DNA from: Theodoxus fluviatilis
Taxonomy: Eukaryota > Mollusca > Gastropoda > Cycloneritida > Neritidae
Direction of reading: 5' to 3'
DNA length: 22,500 nt
Assembly: GCA_034096865.1 (NCBI GenBank)
Contig: JAWQFJ010010002.1
Span: forward strand, 95,001-117,500
Part shown: positions 1 to 18,631 of the stretch, in pieces
Position numbering within the stretch: the stretch's first letter is position 1
How the letters are laid out: every line of letters starts with the position of its first letter
The notes under the pieces: model-generated
The model's database searches: none
Seen by the model: the letters and a program-made list of their open reading frames with translations, nothing else
What the model was told of the DNA's origin: nothing
Position numbers and translations under genes: made by a program

Positions 1-620
1 CAAGTCAATGATGTGGACGAAAATACAGGATCTAACATCACAGCTTTATAAAAAAAATTACTCTCTGACATTCTCTTAATTAAGCACGCACAGTCCATAA
101 CATACATACTAACAGAAATCACATTCGGACAGCTATGAGCCAGCGATGGCCTTGAAGTGTTATTGGAGGTGAACGTACACATAAGATAATTCCTTGTATC
201 AAGAGGTTATTTTCAGTCTTATGGTGAATGTAGAAGTTGCGGCAGGGACAGCATCGTTACAGTCTACCTACCTAGGGGATGAACGCGTCACTCAGTAAGC
301 AAGAATCCAAACACTTTCCGCCGCCATATTGTTAGGAAAACGGTGTCCTATGAACAGGTTACTTCCGCCAAAAATAAATCGCACGAAGAATAGGACTCGC
401 CGAAGTGGAGTATAATCCATCAACTATCGAGAAGAATGGAAGGCTACAACAACAACAAATGCACTGAGTAGATAGTTTGTCTCGCTTTCGATCACAAAAT
501 ATGTACATTAACACAAATGTTTTCAATCGGAACTTTATTTTATGCTGTTACTTTTGAAAACAACTATTGAGACCTTACATTATAGTCAAATAAGGCTCAT
601 AGGCCCCTAAACAATATACA
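1..620. other. No gene recognised; possible promoter region
   Basis: AT-rich sequence without convincing exons. GCCGCCATATTG at 320-331 is the reverse complement of a YY1-type ATGGCGGC site, often found near animal transcription starts. That would fit a promoter for the plus-strand gene but is only suggestive. Confidence 0.25.
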
Positions 621-696
621 GTCATTCATTTATGTATTCATTCATTTGTGTATTCATTCGTTCATGCATTCATTCATTCATTCATTCATTCATTCT
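621..696. repeat. (CATT)n microsatellite
   Basis: Imperfect then near-perfect tandem CATT. It explains the open frames of repeated HSFI and SFIH residues here, which are not genes. Confidence 0.95.
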
Positions 697-731
697 TTCA
701 ATGGGATAGGATGGATGGACACCGGTCACAG

Positions 732-828
732 ATCTTTGCTGACACCAGCCCTGTGTTCAAGACAACCTACCGTTCGCCGACTGGTAGCCGAGCCCAATCT
801 CAGCAGCAACTGCTTGTATCACCAAACT
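732..828 (+). CDS. Possible upstream exon of the DUF4806-like gene
   Basis: Between CACAG and a GTATGA donor there is a 97-nt open segment encoding IFADTSPVFKTTYRSPTGSR then AQSQQQLLVSPN. It ends in phase 1, exactly as the exon at 1169 needs. There is no clear pyrimidine tract upstream and no family match, so this rests on phase and composition only. Confidence 0.22.
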
Positions 829-1168
829 GTATGACAAGTTTGATTGGTGTATCTTAAAATCTCATATTTCTGTGAACATATGAAGTTACAAGAAAAGCTT
901 TTTTGTGGGTTGCTCATAGTAATGCCTGCAATGCAACTGCAAGCATCAGTTTTGAAGTAAACCTGCAGAACTGTAACTAAAAGGTATTAACAACAAATGT
1001 GGTGTTTGAATGAATACATTAATTCGATCCCATCTGATAATGATAAATGTTCCTGTTCATGGTGGAGAGGAATGAAGAGGAATAATTCATGTTGCGCAGA
1101 TAGGTCTCTGTCACCTTGAATGGATCACATTTGTTTTGTAACCTACATCCCTTGAACTTTTTATTCAG

Positions 1169-1413
1169 GGCTAGAAGCAAAGGTCGACAAGCTCTTCTAC
1201 AAGTACAAAGAGGTGTCCAGGGGCATCAATGATGTCAAACAAACACTTGATTGCATCCTGGACATTCTCAGAGGGCAAGGTGGAGGTGCTGTTGGACCTT
1301 TGCCAGAAAGCACTTCAGTCATGGAGCCAGCTGTGCAGCTCCCAGTCACATCAAGGGCGGAGCTGCATCGGCTTGATGAAGTTTTGCAGGAGAGTGAGCA
1401 GTATGCCATATAT
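1169..1413 (+). CDS. DUF4806-like protein, internal exon
   Basis: Exon between TTATTCAG and a GTAAGT donor, entered with two bases of a split codon. It encodes LEAKVDKLFYKYKEVSRGIN, then DVKQTLDCILDILRG (coiled-coil-like heptads), a G/P/S/T-rich linker, and PVTSRAELHRLDEVLQESEQ, which resembles the start of the DUF4806 domain. The frame is open throughout. The gene continues upstream but its 5' end is not securely found. DUF4806 has no established biochemical function; it occurs in many animal proteins related to transposon-derived genes. Confidence 0.65.
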
Positions 1414-2004
1414 GTAAGTTGACACTTTAGGTCATTCATTGGATCAAACAGCATGAAGCAAAAACTCTCATCCTTACATCAGTGTGAATGAAGGCAAAAG
1501 TATAAAATATTAATATTTTGTGACTGCACTTGAGTACATGAGGCTAAAGCTGAAAAATATGAGATATTTCAACCACAATAATGTGTAGTTATTTATGTAT
1601 ATTCCAGAAAAAAGCATCCTCACAAAGGAAAATTTTAAACAGTGATACAAAGTTTTGGAACACCATTGCTTAACATAGTGCGACAAGTTTTTGCTTAAAA
1701 ACTGCTCTGGCAACTTTAATCTTATTTCCCATGTGATCACATTTGATAAATGTCATCCTGGTAGACCATGAGTCAAATAGCCTTTGCATCTCTAGTTCTT
1801 ACACAATGGATGCACGGCTCGACATTGATTTATATCCCAATGCTAGCAACTCCTTCGGCTTGCCTCTTACCCTGACTATGAAACTATGCTTGTAACCTTC
1901 AAGCAGCTGTCCAGAGGGAGAATTCGACTCTGAGCTCAACAGTGTGGCCAAGGGGGAGACAACTTTTCTCTCAAGTCATTAGTGTGTGAATGGTATGGGC
2001 TTAG

Positions 2005-2155
<151 letters not shown>

Positions 2156-2349
2156 ACTCTTGGAACATCACTGAGTCAAACATACATCTTCAATCCATGT
2201 TTTCAAAATCAGTTCAAGAAATTTCACTAGGGGAAAGTGATTGAATAATATTTATACCAGTTACAAATCACACTTTTCCAACTGCAAGATTATTCCCTGC
2301 AGTGAGCTCTGACCCTGATCCTGAATATGAATGGTTTTACTGTTTCAAG

Positions 2350-2511
2350 CAGACTTACTGAAGCGCTGCTGCTTGGAGGATGTTAAAGACTCCGTGAGGA
2401 GAATCTTTAGGAAGCTCTGCAGCCAAGAGGTGGCTGTGCAGCACACCTTTTTTTGGGGTGACAAGAGGGAGAACTTCAACATGCTCACCAGAGTTGTTGC
2501 TCTTATCCATG
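2350..2511 (+). CDS. DUF4806-like protein, domain core exon
   Basis: The acceptor is either AAG (start 2350) or GCAG (start 2353), and the donor is CATG/GTATGT. It encodes DLLKRCCLEDVKDSVRRIFR, KLCSQEVAVQHTFFWGDKRE and NFNMLTRVVALIH, matching the DUF4806 pattern of a paired-arginine helix, an ELA-like turn, an aromatic W-G and a following helix. A BEN-type domain is the main alternative. Both acceptors need one carried-over base, which the GTAAGT donor of the previous exon does not supply. Confidence 0.65.
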
Positions 2512-3046
2512 GTATGTACATCCTTCATTGATATGCAAGCCTGCCAATATTTTCATGTAAGGATATATTGCTGTTAAATACTGATTGTGTTCCATTAACA
2601 TCAAGAAAGAGAGAGGTCAGCATTGATTGAAGCAATCAATAGGGCACACTTTTTCATGTAAAAACAGTTTCAATATGAATAAAATCCAAATCACTCTTCC
2701 ACATTATAATAACATATGATTGTTAGTTAATTCTAAGTATTTGTCAATTTCAAGTATACAAATAATTTGGTAGTAGCTTAACAGTTATTTGACAGGCAAT
2801 GTAGATGACACTATTAATTGCAATATTATCATTATCTTTTTTGTATATGTTTGGTTTAATTGAATGAAATTGGATGCATAAGTAGTGAGCTTCTTTTTTA
2901 AGAGAATATGACGATTATGTCTGAAATAGGATATTAATTACAGTTAATAATTTACATGTATTCATCTAAGATAAAGTAAATGAAGTTGACTACGTTAATT
3001 TTTTAGTCTTTCATTCATTATTATAGTTTCATTTTGTTTGCTGCAG

Positions 3047-3213
3047 ATGTGATCAGTACAGCCTTCAATGGCACTCCGGAAAAGACCACAGAGAAGGCCA
3101 TGGTGAGGTGGTTTTTTGGGGCGAGAGACCGAGCAGGAGGGCGAGAGACCGAGCAGGAGGGCGAGAACGATGCAGGCAGCCAAAAGGAAACCAGGCTGCA
3201 TCAGCTTGAATGA
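3047..3213 (+). CDS. DUF4806-like protein, last coding exon
   Basis: Acceptor TTTGCTGCAG, phase consistent with the previous donor. It encodes (D)VISTAFNGTPEKTTEKAM then VRWFFGARDRAGGR, followed by RETEQEGENDAGSQKETRLH and a stop at 3211-3213. The helix ending in W..GA.DR is typical of the DUF4806 C-terminus. An exact 20-bp tandem duplication (3121-3160) lies in this exon and sets the frame of the tail. Confidence 0.65.
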
Positions 3214-3660
3214 AGTTGTCCTGCATGATTCCTGGGGTGGGGGGTGGGGTGGGGGAACCAAGAACAATTCTTTTAAATTTCTAGACTTTTAAAGTCATTT
3301 TTGAATCAAGGGACAATTGAATCTTGTTCTCTTTATTTTTCTTACCTAATTTAAAGTCTGTGCTTTGTTTTCAAAGTTTGTGTTACTAATTGCATACAAT
3401 TGTCCAGTTTGTGCCCTACTTTGTACACAATGATTTTTTGTTTGTTTTACAGTTTCAGTACTGGAATTTAAAAAATCCATGCAAAAGAAGCACGAAGAAC
3501 CAAACATCTTGTCCCATGTGATTCCTTCAATCCTGCAATGCATGCAGTATGAGCTGCATATTCATACAGGTCTCTGCAAAGGCATGAATGGTGGGAGGGA
3601 GGAATGGCATTGGGGATGGCAGGCCCCCTTCTGGCGTGTACCAAGGCAGCATAGGGTCCA
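3214..3660. other. Likely 3' UTR and flank of the DUF4806-like gene
   Basis: It follows the stop codon and includes a G-rich run at 3234-3256. No AATAAA occurs close to the stop. I see no further coding exon. Confidence 0.35.
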
Positions 3661-3675
3661 TTGGGTGTAGAATAT

Positions 3676-4105
3676 TCATACAGCAGCCTCACACCTGGCT
3701 TGCCCAAACCTGGCCAGCATTGGGCCAATTTAGGTGTAGTGGCTGCGCTTGAGCTGGCCCAAATGTGGCCAGCACCAGGTCAGTTTAGGTGTTGTAGTGG
3801 CTTGGGCTGGCCCAAACGTGGCCAGCACCGGGCCAGTTCAGGTAGTGTAGTGACCTTGCTTGTGCTGGCCCAAATGTGGCCAGCAGTGGGTCAGTTTAAG
3901 TGTTGTAGTGGCTTGGGCTGGCCCAAACATGGCCAGCACCGAGCCAGATCAGGTAGTGTAGTGGCCTTGCTTGGGCTGGCCCACATGCAGCCAGCACCAG
4001 GCCAGTGTGGGCAAAATCCTCACTCCCAGCACAGGGCCAGCTCCAGATGCCAGTGCTGGGCCCGCACGTCTGGCCGACTTTGGCCCAGTATGGGGCCTGA
4101 TTTAA
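3676..4105. repeat. GGCCAG-rich tandem repeat with 53/58-bp alternating units
   Basis: Units beginning CTGGCCCA start at 3754, 3807, 3865, 3918 and 3976, with lengths 53, 58, 53 and 58. The odd and even units differ in their last third, giving a 111-bp higher-order unit repeated twice. More degenerate units flank it. A 155-codon plus-strand frame through it is the repeat itself. Confidence 0.93.
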
Positions 4106-4332
4106 ATGCTATCTGGGATAAATATTAATTTCATGTTAACTGTATAAAACAATGGTTGATGTAAGTGAGCTAGGCAGAGCGTGTGCGTGCATGATTGTGT
4201 GTACGCATGTGTGTATATGAGTGCAAGTGTGTTTTCGTGCATGCGTTTGTGAACGGACGCGGTGACATGTTTCCGCAATCCGGCCAGCTTCTGGGAATTA
4301 GAAGTCAGGGGGTGGAAACGAGAATATCCCTT

Positions 4333-4510
4333 TCATTCATGTTGCCATGACCACGCAATCAATATTGCCACATGATAAAGATCAAATAATTCAGTAAGCT
4401 GCAAAAAAGGTATTCTCATAATAAATACGACATGTGGCAAACAGAATGTGTGGATAGTTCGTGCAAGTCTGAAAGTTTGAGAAGCAAGTTCTTCAAACTT
4501 TACTGCCTGC
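4333..4510 (-). other. Exon-like segment, unassigned
   Basis: After a good acceptor (GTTTATGCAG) the minus strand encodes AVKFEELASQTFRLARTIHT then FCLPHVVFIMR. The composition looks protein-like, but no donor is clear and I do not recognise the family. Confidence 0.25.
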
Positions 4511-4758
4511 ATAAACACAAAATAATGATCAACAGGACATACAACTGCCCCTAGTACATAACCTGTCACAAGAGCGTATGGGTGTATCCCCTCCCATGCT
4601 GTGAACCAGAGTCAGTAGTGGACTAGAATGATCCTCTCCCATCTACTATGCCATGAGTTCAACACCAGGCTGAGCAGATGAAGTCGAACGTTTTTACCTC
4701 CGAAAATGAGAACGACACGATTCCACAACTTGTCTGTAGCAGTATGATTTTAGGATGG

Positions 4759-4833
4759 CAATAGCCATTCTGTGAAACCGAGTCAGTAGAGCAGGTAGGC
4801 GAAGTCTCTAGTGAACTAGAATGGGCGAAAGCT
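4759..4833. repeat. Internally deleted copy of the CATTCTGTGAA...ACTAGAATG repeat family
   Basis: Starts CATTCTGTGAAACCGAGTCA and ends GTCTCTAGTGAACTAGAATG, matching both ends of the 412-bp element at 13199-13610 but without its interior. A more degenerate copy lies at about 4595-4632. Confidence 0.75.
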
Positions 4834-4951
4834 TGTAATAAAATTTGCATTTCTAACAGTGTGTTATTTTATGTTCTTTCATGATCAGTGTGTAAATTTT
4901 CTATAATGGATGAAGAAAATATCATCATACGGTATAGTATTGTTTGGTATT

Positions 4952-5263
4952 TTAAGTACATGACAGGTTGTCTAGGCTTATATTAACATGGATCCTCCAA
5001 GAGTGAAGACTGATCAAATGCATTGTTGGGGCCATTTGTTTGCCCTCAACAACAAATGAAGCATACAAAAATGAGGGATTGCAGCTCCCATTCACAAGGA
5101 CTCGGCCATTGCCTGCCCTGTTGTCAAAGGCTCTGTGCTTCCCAGTTCTGGCTGGAGTCTCATCTTCACTGCCATTGCTGTCTTTGCTAAGATCAGCTGA
5201 CCACCTTGGCTCAGGTCGAAGTGGTCGTTGCAGTGTCCTCTGATGGCGCAACCAATACAACAA
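4952..5263 (-). other. Exon-like open segment, unassigned
   Basis: A 103-codon minus-strand frame containing PRWSADLSKDSNGSEDETPA then RTGKHRAFDNRAGNGRVLV. The acidic and polar composition is unlike the surrounding noncoding DNA, and a CATCAG acceptor precedes it. No family recognised. Confidence 0.25.
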
Positions 5264-5405
5264 GCCAATTGATTGTTGTGTTCACCATATCAAAAGCAAC
5301 AGCAGCAACAACAAAAATATTTGGTAAAACTTCTTCATATTATGGTTTATTCACCATACACCATCACAGACCAAAGAGTGCATGTGCAACTGTGCACAGT
5401 TAATG

Positions 5406-5675
5406 TTAAACATAAAGACTGACCCCATATTCTTCCATCAACACAGTGCACACATGAGTATGACATTCACACAAAAAGGAACCCATTGGAGTCACCTTTG
5501 AACGGCAAAGTTGGGTAGGCAGGCCTACACAGTGACATTGTTCAAAGCACTCTAATAAGCTCTCAATGTAACAACAGAACTGGACTAGAGATAATCTGGT
5601 CTTAGAGATGCTCCTCATGCCAAACATTCTCTGTCCACAAATATCACCCACTCTCAGGCCCCATTCCAAAATCAC
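5406..5675 (-). other. Exon-like open segment, unassigned
   Basis: A minus-strand frame with MRSISKTRLSLVQFCCYIES then LLECFEQCHCVGLP, partly amphipathic, with possible donors GTAGGC and GTGACT. It could be an exon or chance. No family recognised. Confidence 0.22.
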
Positions 5676-5700
5676 CCACTCTCAGGCCCCATTCCAAAAT
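5643..5700. repeat. 29-bp tandem duplication
   Basis: ATCACCCACTCTCAGGCCCC plus ATTCCAAAA occurs twice in direct succession without substitutions. Confidence 0.9.
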
Positions 5701-6120
5701 CATCCTTGATGTTGGCAGTAGTCAAATGAGAAATACAGACATACTTTCTCTACAAATAGCAAGGAAATAACATTTAGATTTTTTTTTACAAACACCCACA
5801 CTCCTACCATTGTTTTGTTCTCATTTCCTTAAGCTGAATATTGAAGATTAACACAAATTATTGATATGAATTCTCCACAATAAAACAAACAAACAAACAA
5901 AACTTTTATTAAGTATACACTTTCAGGTGGTCTATTTTTTGATGGTTGAGACAAACATTAGCTTTTGCACAGAATGTCATTCTCATTCATATTATTGATT
6001 AGTGGACTTAAAACACATGATGCTTTCATGAATGACTAATGGATAATACCATAACTCAGGGATGACTCTCAGGAATGTGTTGTAATTTCAATCATGCTGT
6101 TGAATACACTCCTCACTAAC
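5701..6120. other. No feature recognised
   Basis: AT-rich noncoding sequence with a short AAAC tandem at about 5882-5901. Confidence 0.4.
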
Positions 6121-6204
6121 AAAGATGCTCAAACCCCCTTTGCGACAAGCACAGCCTGGTTCCATAACTCCATTTGCACCACACTGGAAAGTGCCATTGT
6201 CTTG
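6121..6204 (-). other. Exon-like segment with cysteine-rich peptide, strand uncertain
   Basis: Between CACCTCCAG and a GTTAGT donor, the minus strand encodes 28 codons: QDNGTFQCGANGVMEPGCAC then RKGGLSIF. The complementary strand also offers a strong CTGGAG/GTGAGT donor after WFHNSICTTLESAIVLLE, so the direction is unresolved. Confidence 0.25.
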
Positions 6205-6510
6205 CTGGAGGTGAGTGTGCTCCACTAGCACTCAACACAAGGCAGCTATACCTGGCCCGCACTTGCCATACACATGTACAATTACTGGTGCAGCTCTGGA
6301 GTCCCCTAGGGGTACGAGTCCCCAAATAAATTTTCAAAAAGTACGTTGTGCATGTGGCATATACATTTACAGATCATAATATGATAATTGTTATTGTTCC
6401 TGCAAAGAACCGCTTGCAGGAAACAGTTAAGTACTTGACGATGATGAGCTCCTAAATGAGCTCTTTTGTATTCAGACAAATTACTTTTGTAATCCAAAAC
6501 AAAAATTATT

Positions 6511-6513
<3 letters not shown>

Positions 6514-6593
<80 letters not shown>
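6514..6593. repeat. (AT)n microsatellite, about 80 bp
   Basis: An uninterrupted AT run, self-complementary and able to extrude as a cruciform. It lies about 240 bp upstream of the Penelope-like remnant. Confidence 0.98.
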
Positions 6594-6597
<4 letters not shown>

Positions 6598-6837
6598 CAA
6601 GTTTGCTCAGTGGCAAAGGTTTTTAAAAATCATAATGGCAGTTAAGTTTATAAGTTAATGAAAAAACTCATTAAAAAACTGTTATGAAGTGAGGATGTCT
6701 TCAGTAGGACAACGATTCATATTTCAACATACCACTACTATTACTGAGAGGATGTCAGTGTAAGTGAAAAATTATCACTTCAAGGTATATCTCAATCAAG
6801 TGAGCTTGCAGTCACTTTCTTGGAATGAACACCATAA

Positions 6838-7680
6838 TTGTCCATTTTGAAGCAAAAGAAACAATGCCTGAATAACACGTCGACAACACACTTCACCTTT
6901 GGTAGTAAATTCTACCAGCAAACTGAGGGGGCTGCTATGGAATTGACCGTGAGCCCTGTTGTTGCCAACCTCTTCATGAAAGACTTTGAGACAGGAGCCT
7001 TGGCCGAGTTCCACATGCTGCCAGTCTCCTGGGATCACTACATGGACATGGACAACACAGTATGGCCATTCCCTGCAAGCACCAGGTTGGTGAGTTCACT
7101 AACCACCTGAACAGCCATCATCCAGCAACCAAGTTCACCAGAGATGTGGAGCAAGACACATTATCACCATGCTGGGCCCTCTCATCATGAGTAAGGGCAA
7201 CAGTCTTTCATTCCGTGCATACCGCATGGACCAGCAGCTTCAGATTGACAGCCACCAGCCTCTAGAGCACAAACTGGGGGGGGCATCCGGATGCTCCGTC
7301 ACTGAGCTCAGACATGCTCTGGCCAAGGAAGGACACATCAAAGAAGTGCTCAGCATCTCTGGTGGCTATACCAAATGGGCATGGGGAAATCCAGGAATAA
7401 GATCTCTCCCCATCCTTCCACCAAGGAAATCACCATGCGTTGCAGACATGTCACCATACCCTATGTCTACAGAGTTACTGAGCCACAAGATCTGCAAGAA
7501 TCGGCTCACTGTTCACGCCAAACCCTATTGCACCATCCACAGAAGGCTTGTTGCCCCCAAAGACAAAACTAACAAATTAGATCAGTGTGATATACCTCAT
7601 AGATTGCTACAAATGCAGCCATCACAATGTAGAATCATTCTACAAAAGTAAAATGGAAATGCACATGAGGAAGAGAAGGG
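6838..7680 (+). mobile_element. Decayed Penelope-like retroelement (RT, possible GIY-YIG end)
   Basis: Three frames together give the order typical of a Penelope-like reverse transcriptase: FGSKFYQQTEGAAMELTVSP and VVANLFMKDFE (the G.AMGSP.SPVVAN block), PVSWDHYMDMDN (degraded W.RYVDD), HQVGEFTNHLNSHHPATKFT (NHLN..HP.IKFT), then SLSFRAYRMDQQLQIDSHQP with LEHKLG (matching the YRKPTHTDQYL, SHHPL.HK block). Near 7587 a MIYLIDCYKCS peptide may be the start of the GIY-YIG endonuclease domain. Catalytic aspartates are damaged and frames shift, so it is dead. Confidence 0.75.
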
Positions 7681-8769
7681 GGAGCACTGACAGGGGTCAT
7701 CTCTGGTGGCGGGGGAACACCCGGACTAGACAGGAAACAACACAGAGGTGCTGGAGAACGAGGCGGACTAGTTTCCTAAGAAGGCCATTCTCATTGCAGC
7801 CACCAAGCCAATGTTCAACAAAAGAGACAGAGGGAGGCACATCCTGCTGGCAGTCTGCAACCCTTATTCAATAGCACATTGCAAGATCATCTCACTTGCC
7901 TATGGACTGTATACCAAGTTCCCTCAGTCAGTTACAAAGCGCTGAAGAAGCCGGGTGGAAGGCCTGTACAAGCTACACAAGTGGCCATTTTCTTTTATTG
8001 TTGAGAGCAATTATGAAACTTCTTCATTACAACACCTCTGGCCTTGCCAAGAGCATCAAAATAAGAAATCAACTTGCAAAATGACTATGTATCTTCATGA
8101 TGGTCATCCAAGACAGTCACAAAAGTTTTGTTTGTTAATAGATGTATCCCTTAGAGATGGACATCTTAAGATGCTGGGACTGTTTACTAGTTCTGCCTAG
8201 GACTTGTGGTAAAGGCAAGGGAAATACGCCTGGTTCAATCTATTTAAACAGTTATATATAACATTCACCCCATTTTCCTTTCCAGATGTATTCAACGATG
8301 CAGACATTACTTCTAGAATTTGCTTGATATTATTACAAAATAAAGTTTAGACTACAGAATTATTGGGGGCATTTTTGTAGTATAGACAGTCTGCCTTTCA
8401 GCAGGGTTTAAACTATGGTGATGGGTTGGTGAGGACCTGGGAGAAGAAAATGTTGTGACTACTTTCCATTTCCAATTGATTCCTTTATCTGCAGTGCTCT
8501 AGGCTGTACCAGAATTTTCTCTTCTTTTACTGGTTTTGTGATAACCTTTAAAAGAATATAATGCTAAGAATAAATACTTCTGTGACAATATCAGGGCAGA
8601 AATATCAATGTATGCTCCAGTCACCAGGGACACAGCACAGCCACATAATATATGTAGATACCAGCATCTGTAGCACCCTAATGTTTTCCCCCCCGATGTT
8701 TGAATAAACCCCACAAACCCAGACATCAAACACCAATGAAAGACTTTTTGTTATGTTGACTGAAGTATT
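7681..8769. other. Noncoding; possible downstream part of the retroelement
   Basis: No convincing exon or RNA gene. Short frames (to about 8200) may be remnants of the element. The rest is AT-rich with no recognised structure. Confidence 0.3.
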
Positions 8770-8838
8770 TTACATTGCTCCCTCACAGAATGACTCCACC
8801 AAATCATATCTCTTGATGGTGTTCAGAAACACGATCCT
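8770..8838 (-). other. Exon-like segment, possible terminal exon, unassigned
   Basis: After CCTTTACAG the minus strand encodes RIVFLNTIKRYDLVESFCEG plus AM and a TAA stop at 8770-8772. It reads like a protein C-terminus. It is phase-compatible with the short segment at 9159-9187. Confidence 0.35.
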
Positions 8839-8946
8839 CTGTAAAGGCAAGCTTGAATGTTGATGTCATCTAAACAAGGGGACAATAACAGGAACCATAC
8901 ATTAAAAATCAAAACAAAACAAGAACAAAACAAAATTTCTTCTCCT

Positions 8947-9120
8947 GGGCCCGTATCCAGAACGGCGATTTATCTCTTTAACACTCGTCAGAGGATCCTA
9001 GGTTGTGCTTTGCTATATATACTGGTTTCCAGCCAAGGGAGAGTGGAACAGACAGTTGGAATCGTCTGAGTTTAGAGATAAATCGGGGTTAAAATAAATC
9101 ACCGTTCTGGATACGGGCCC
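8947..9120. mobile_element. MITE-like element with 27-bp terminal inverted repeats
   Basis: The left end GGGCCCGTATCCAGAACGGC and the right end, read on the other strand, GGGCCCGTATCCAGAACGGT match over about 27 bp, including the following GATTTAT, with one difference. The interior is 120 bp and noncoding. No clear target duplication can be assigned because the ends are palindromic. Confidence 0.8.
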
Positions 9121-9158
9121 TGGGCACTCAATTGCTGCTTTCTGAAAATTGTCTCTAC

Positions 9159-9187
9159 TTTATGCTCCAGTGATTTGCTGCTCATTG
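9159..9187 (-). other. Possible 29-nt microexon, unassigned
   Basis: CATGAAAG acceptor, CA-ATGAGCAGC...CATAAA, then GTAGAG. It encodes (A)MSSKSLEHK. It converts phase 1 from the segment at 9365-9444 to phase 0 for the one at 8770-8838. The acceptor is weak. Confidence 0.2.
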
Positions 9188-9364
9188 CTTTCATGAAATA
9201 GCATAAAAATATGAAAGAGAAAAAATGTCTTATAACAATGAGCAAGCAGCACATGATTTTGAGCTTGACAGAAAAACATGTATAGAGTATTATGTCATTA
9301 ACCTGCATTCTTCATATTTATTCACATATAACACAAGCAAGAAAAATTTCAAAACAGAACTCAC

Positions 9365-9444
9365 CAAAACTGTAACCCATTAAAAAAAACATCCCCTCTT
9401 TAAGAACCTGATACACAGCAGTCATCTGCTCATCTTCAAGTGGT
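9365..9444 (-). other. Exon-like segment with strong donor, unassigned
   Basis: TCTGCATCAG acceptor and TTTTG/GTGAGT donor bound 80 nt encoding PLEDEQMTAVYQVLKEGMFF then LMGYSF. The combination of consensus splice sites and a protein-like peptide makes this the best of the unassigned exon candidates. Family not recognised. Confidence 0.42.
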
Positions 9445-9876
9445 CTGATGCAGATCAATAAAAAGAGCAAAGAATGATTATAACAATTGGACTTTACAAT
9501 AAGAGTTGCAGGTGGTTCATTTACCTGTTCCTGAAGTTCCACCTACTGAATAACCTACAGCTCATTTTCCTTCTTCATATTATGGTGCTCAGCTTATGCA
9601 GTCAGTATGCTTTTGTCTACCAGAATCATGACATTGCTTGCATGTCTACTGTCATCTGTCAGCCTCAAAGGGAACATAACTCTTTCCATCCTCAAGTACA
9701 TCTAGTGCTCATCTACTTACTAAGAACAAGATACAACTTTGCTTCAGACATGTGTAACAAAAGTAACAGGCTGGATAAATGGCCACAGAATGCACAAGAA
9801 ATTATGCTAAATTCACAATTAGTGTGCAGGTGAAAATGAATGTTTTGTTTTGTGAATAGTCCATAGATGTCCTCAC

Positions 9877-9964
9877 GACCAAGAATGCATGGAAATTTAA
9901 TTGCAAAATTGTCTTCTTGAGGATGTAAAATCTTTCTGGCTAAAAAAACACACAGCTGTGTCTT
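9877..9964 (-). other. Exon-like segment, unassigned
   Basis: After TTAATTTTACAG the minus strand encodes KTQLCVFLARKILHPQEDNF then AIKFPCILG, with a possible GTC/GTGAGG donor. A second acceptor option (start 9935) would match the phase of the segment at 10406-10491. Family not recognised. Confidence 0.35.
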
Positions 9965-10170
9965 CTGTAAAATTAAAAAGTTTAAAAAAAGAAGAAACAA
10001 ACAGTATAACTGATCAAATGCATCTGGAACACCCTAGAGGGCTTGCATACTAAGTCCCCGTGCACCGTCTTTCCTTTCTCCATGACACCTCAAGTATACA
10101 TACAAATCTGATGGGCGTGCATAGCACCCATCAGTAATATGTTCATACATGAACACTAAACACACCTGCC

Positions 10171-10367
<197 letters not shown>

Positions 10368-10405
10368 CAAATCAGAGAAAAACAAAATGTAGTTAATACC
10401 TTTAC

Positions 10406-10491
10406 TTGTCATGGACGTTGCTCTCAAGAGAGAGGGCAATAAGCACATTTTGGATTGCAGACCCTTGGTTGTTCTCAGTGCCTTCTCTCCT
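10406..10491 (-). other. Exon-like segment, unassigned
   Basis: GTGTTTACCAG acceptor and GACAA/GTAAAG donor bound 86 nt encoding RREGTENNQGSAIQNVLIAL then SLESNVHD. It lies about 400 bp past the TMEM68-like stop on the same strand, so it belongs to a different gene or to an alternative 3' end. Confidence 0.35.
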
Positions 10492-10831
10492 CTGGTAAAC
10501 ACCCACAACAAGTAAATGTAATGGCTTCAAAACGTTTGGTTGTTCTTTGATTTGACAATTCCCGCAGTCATTTAACCTACTGCCCAACTCAAGTCGACAT
10601 GGACAAAGGACGTATAACATTGAGGTAAGACTCGACCATTTCAAATGCTTACAGGCAGACATCAGCACAGCTTCTCAAGCAAAGACGCATCATGTATATT
10701 CCTCATTGCAGTTCTTGTGCTTCCCAGGTTGAAATTTTGCCCTTACAATATTCCATGCAACTTTCCTCTGCACAGTGTATCATCCATGGAATCAGGCTCC
10801 AAGTCAATGATGAACAAATGGTGATAGGAAA

Positions 10832-10891
10832 TCTATAATGCTAATCAGAATTCTCTCATGCTAATTGGAACTCTGTAATGCTAATCAGATT
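10832..10891. repeat. 20-bp x 3 tandem repeat
   Basis: Three imperfect 20-bp units of the form TCTNTNATGCTAATYRGAAT sit immediately past the stop codon of the TMEM68-like gene, in its presumed 3' UTR. Confidence 0.8.
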
Positions 10892-10899
10892 TCTAGGAC

Positions 10900-18631
<7,732 letters not shown>

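Noticed and set aside
3661..4128. 155-codon plus-strand frame with repeated GQHRA and GLGWPK
   Set aside because: Translation of the 53/58-bp satellite, with no family features.
9541..9660. Possible minus-strand exon encoding DSRHASNVMILVDKSILTA
   Set aside because: It starts in a suitable phase, but no donor in the phase needed by the next segment exists before its stop.
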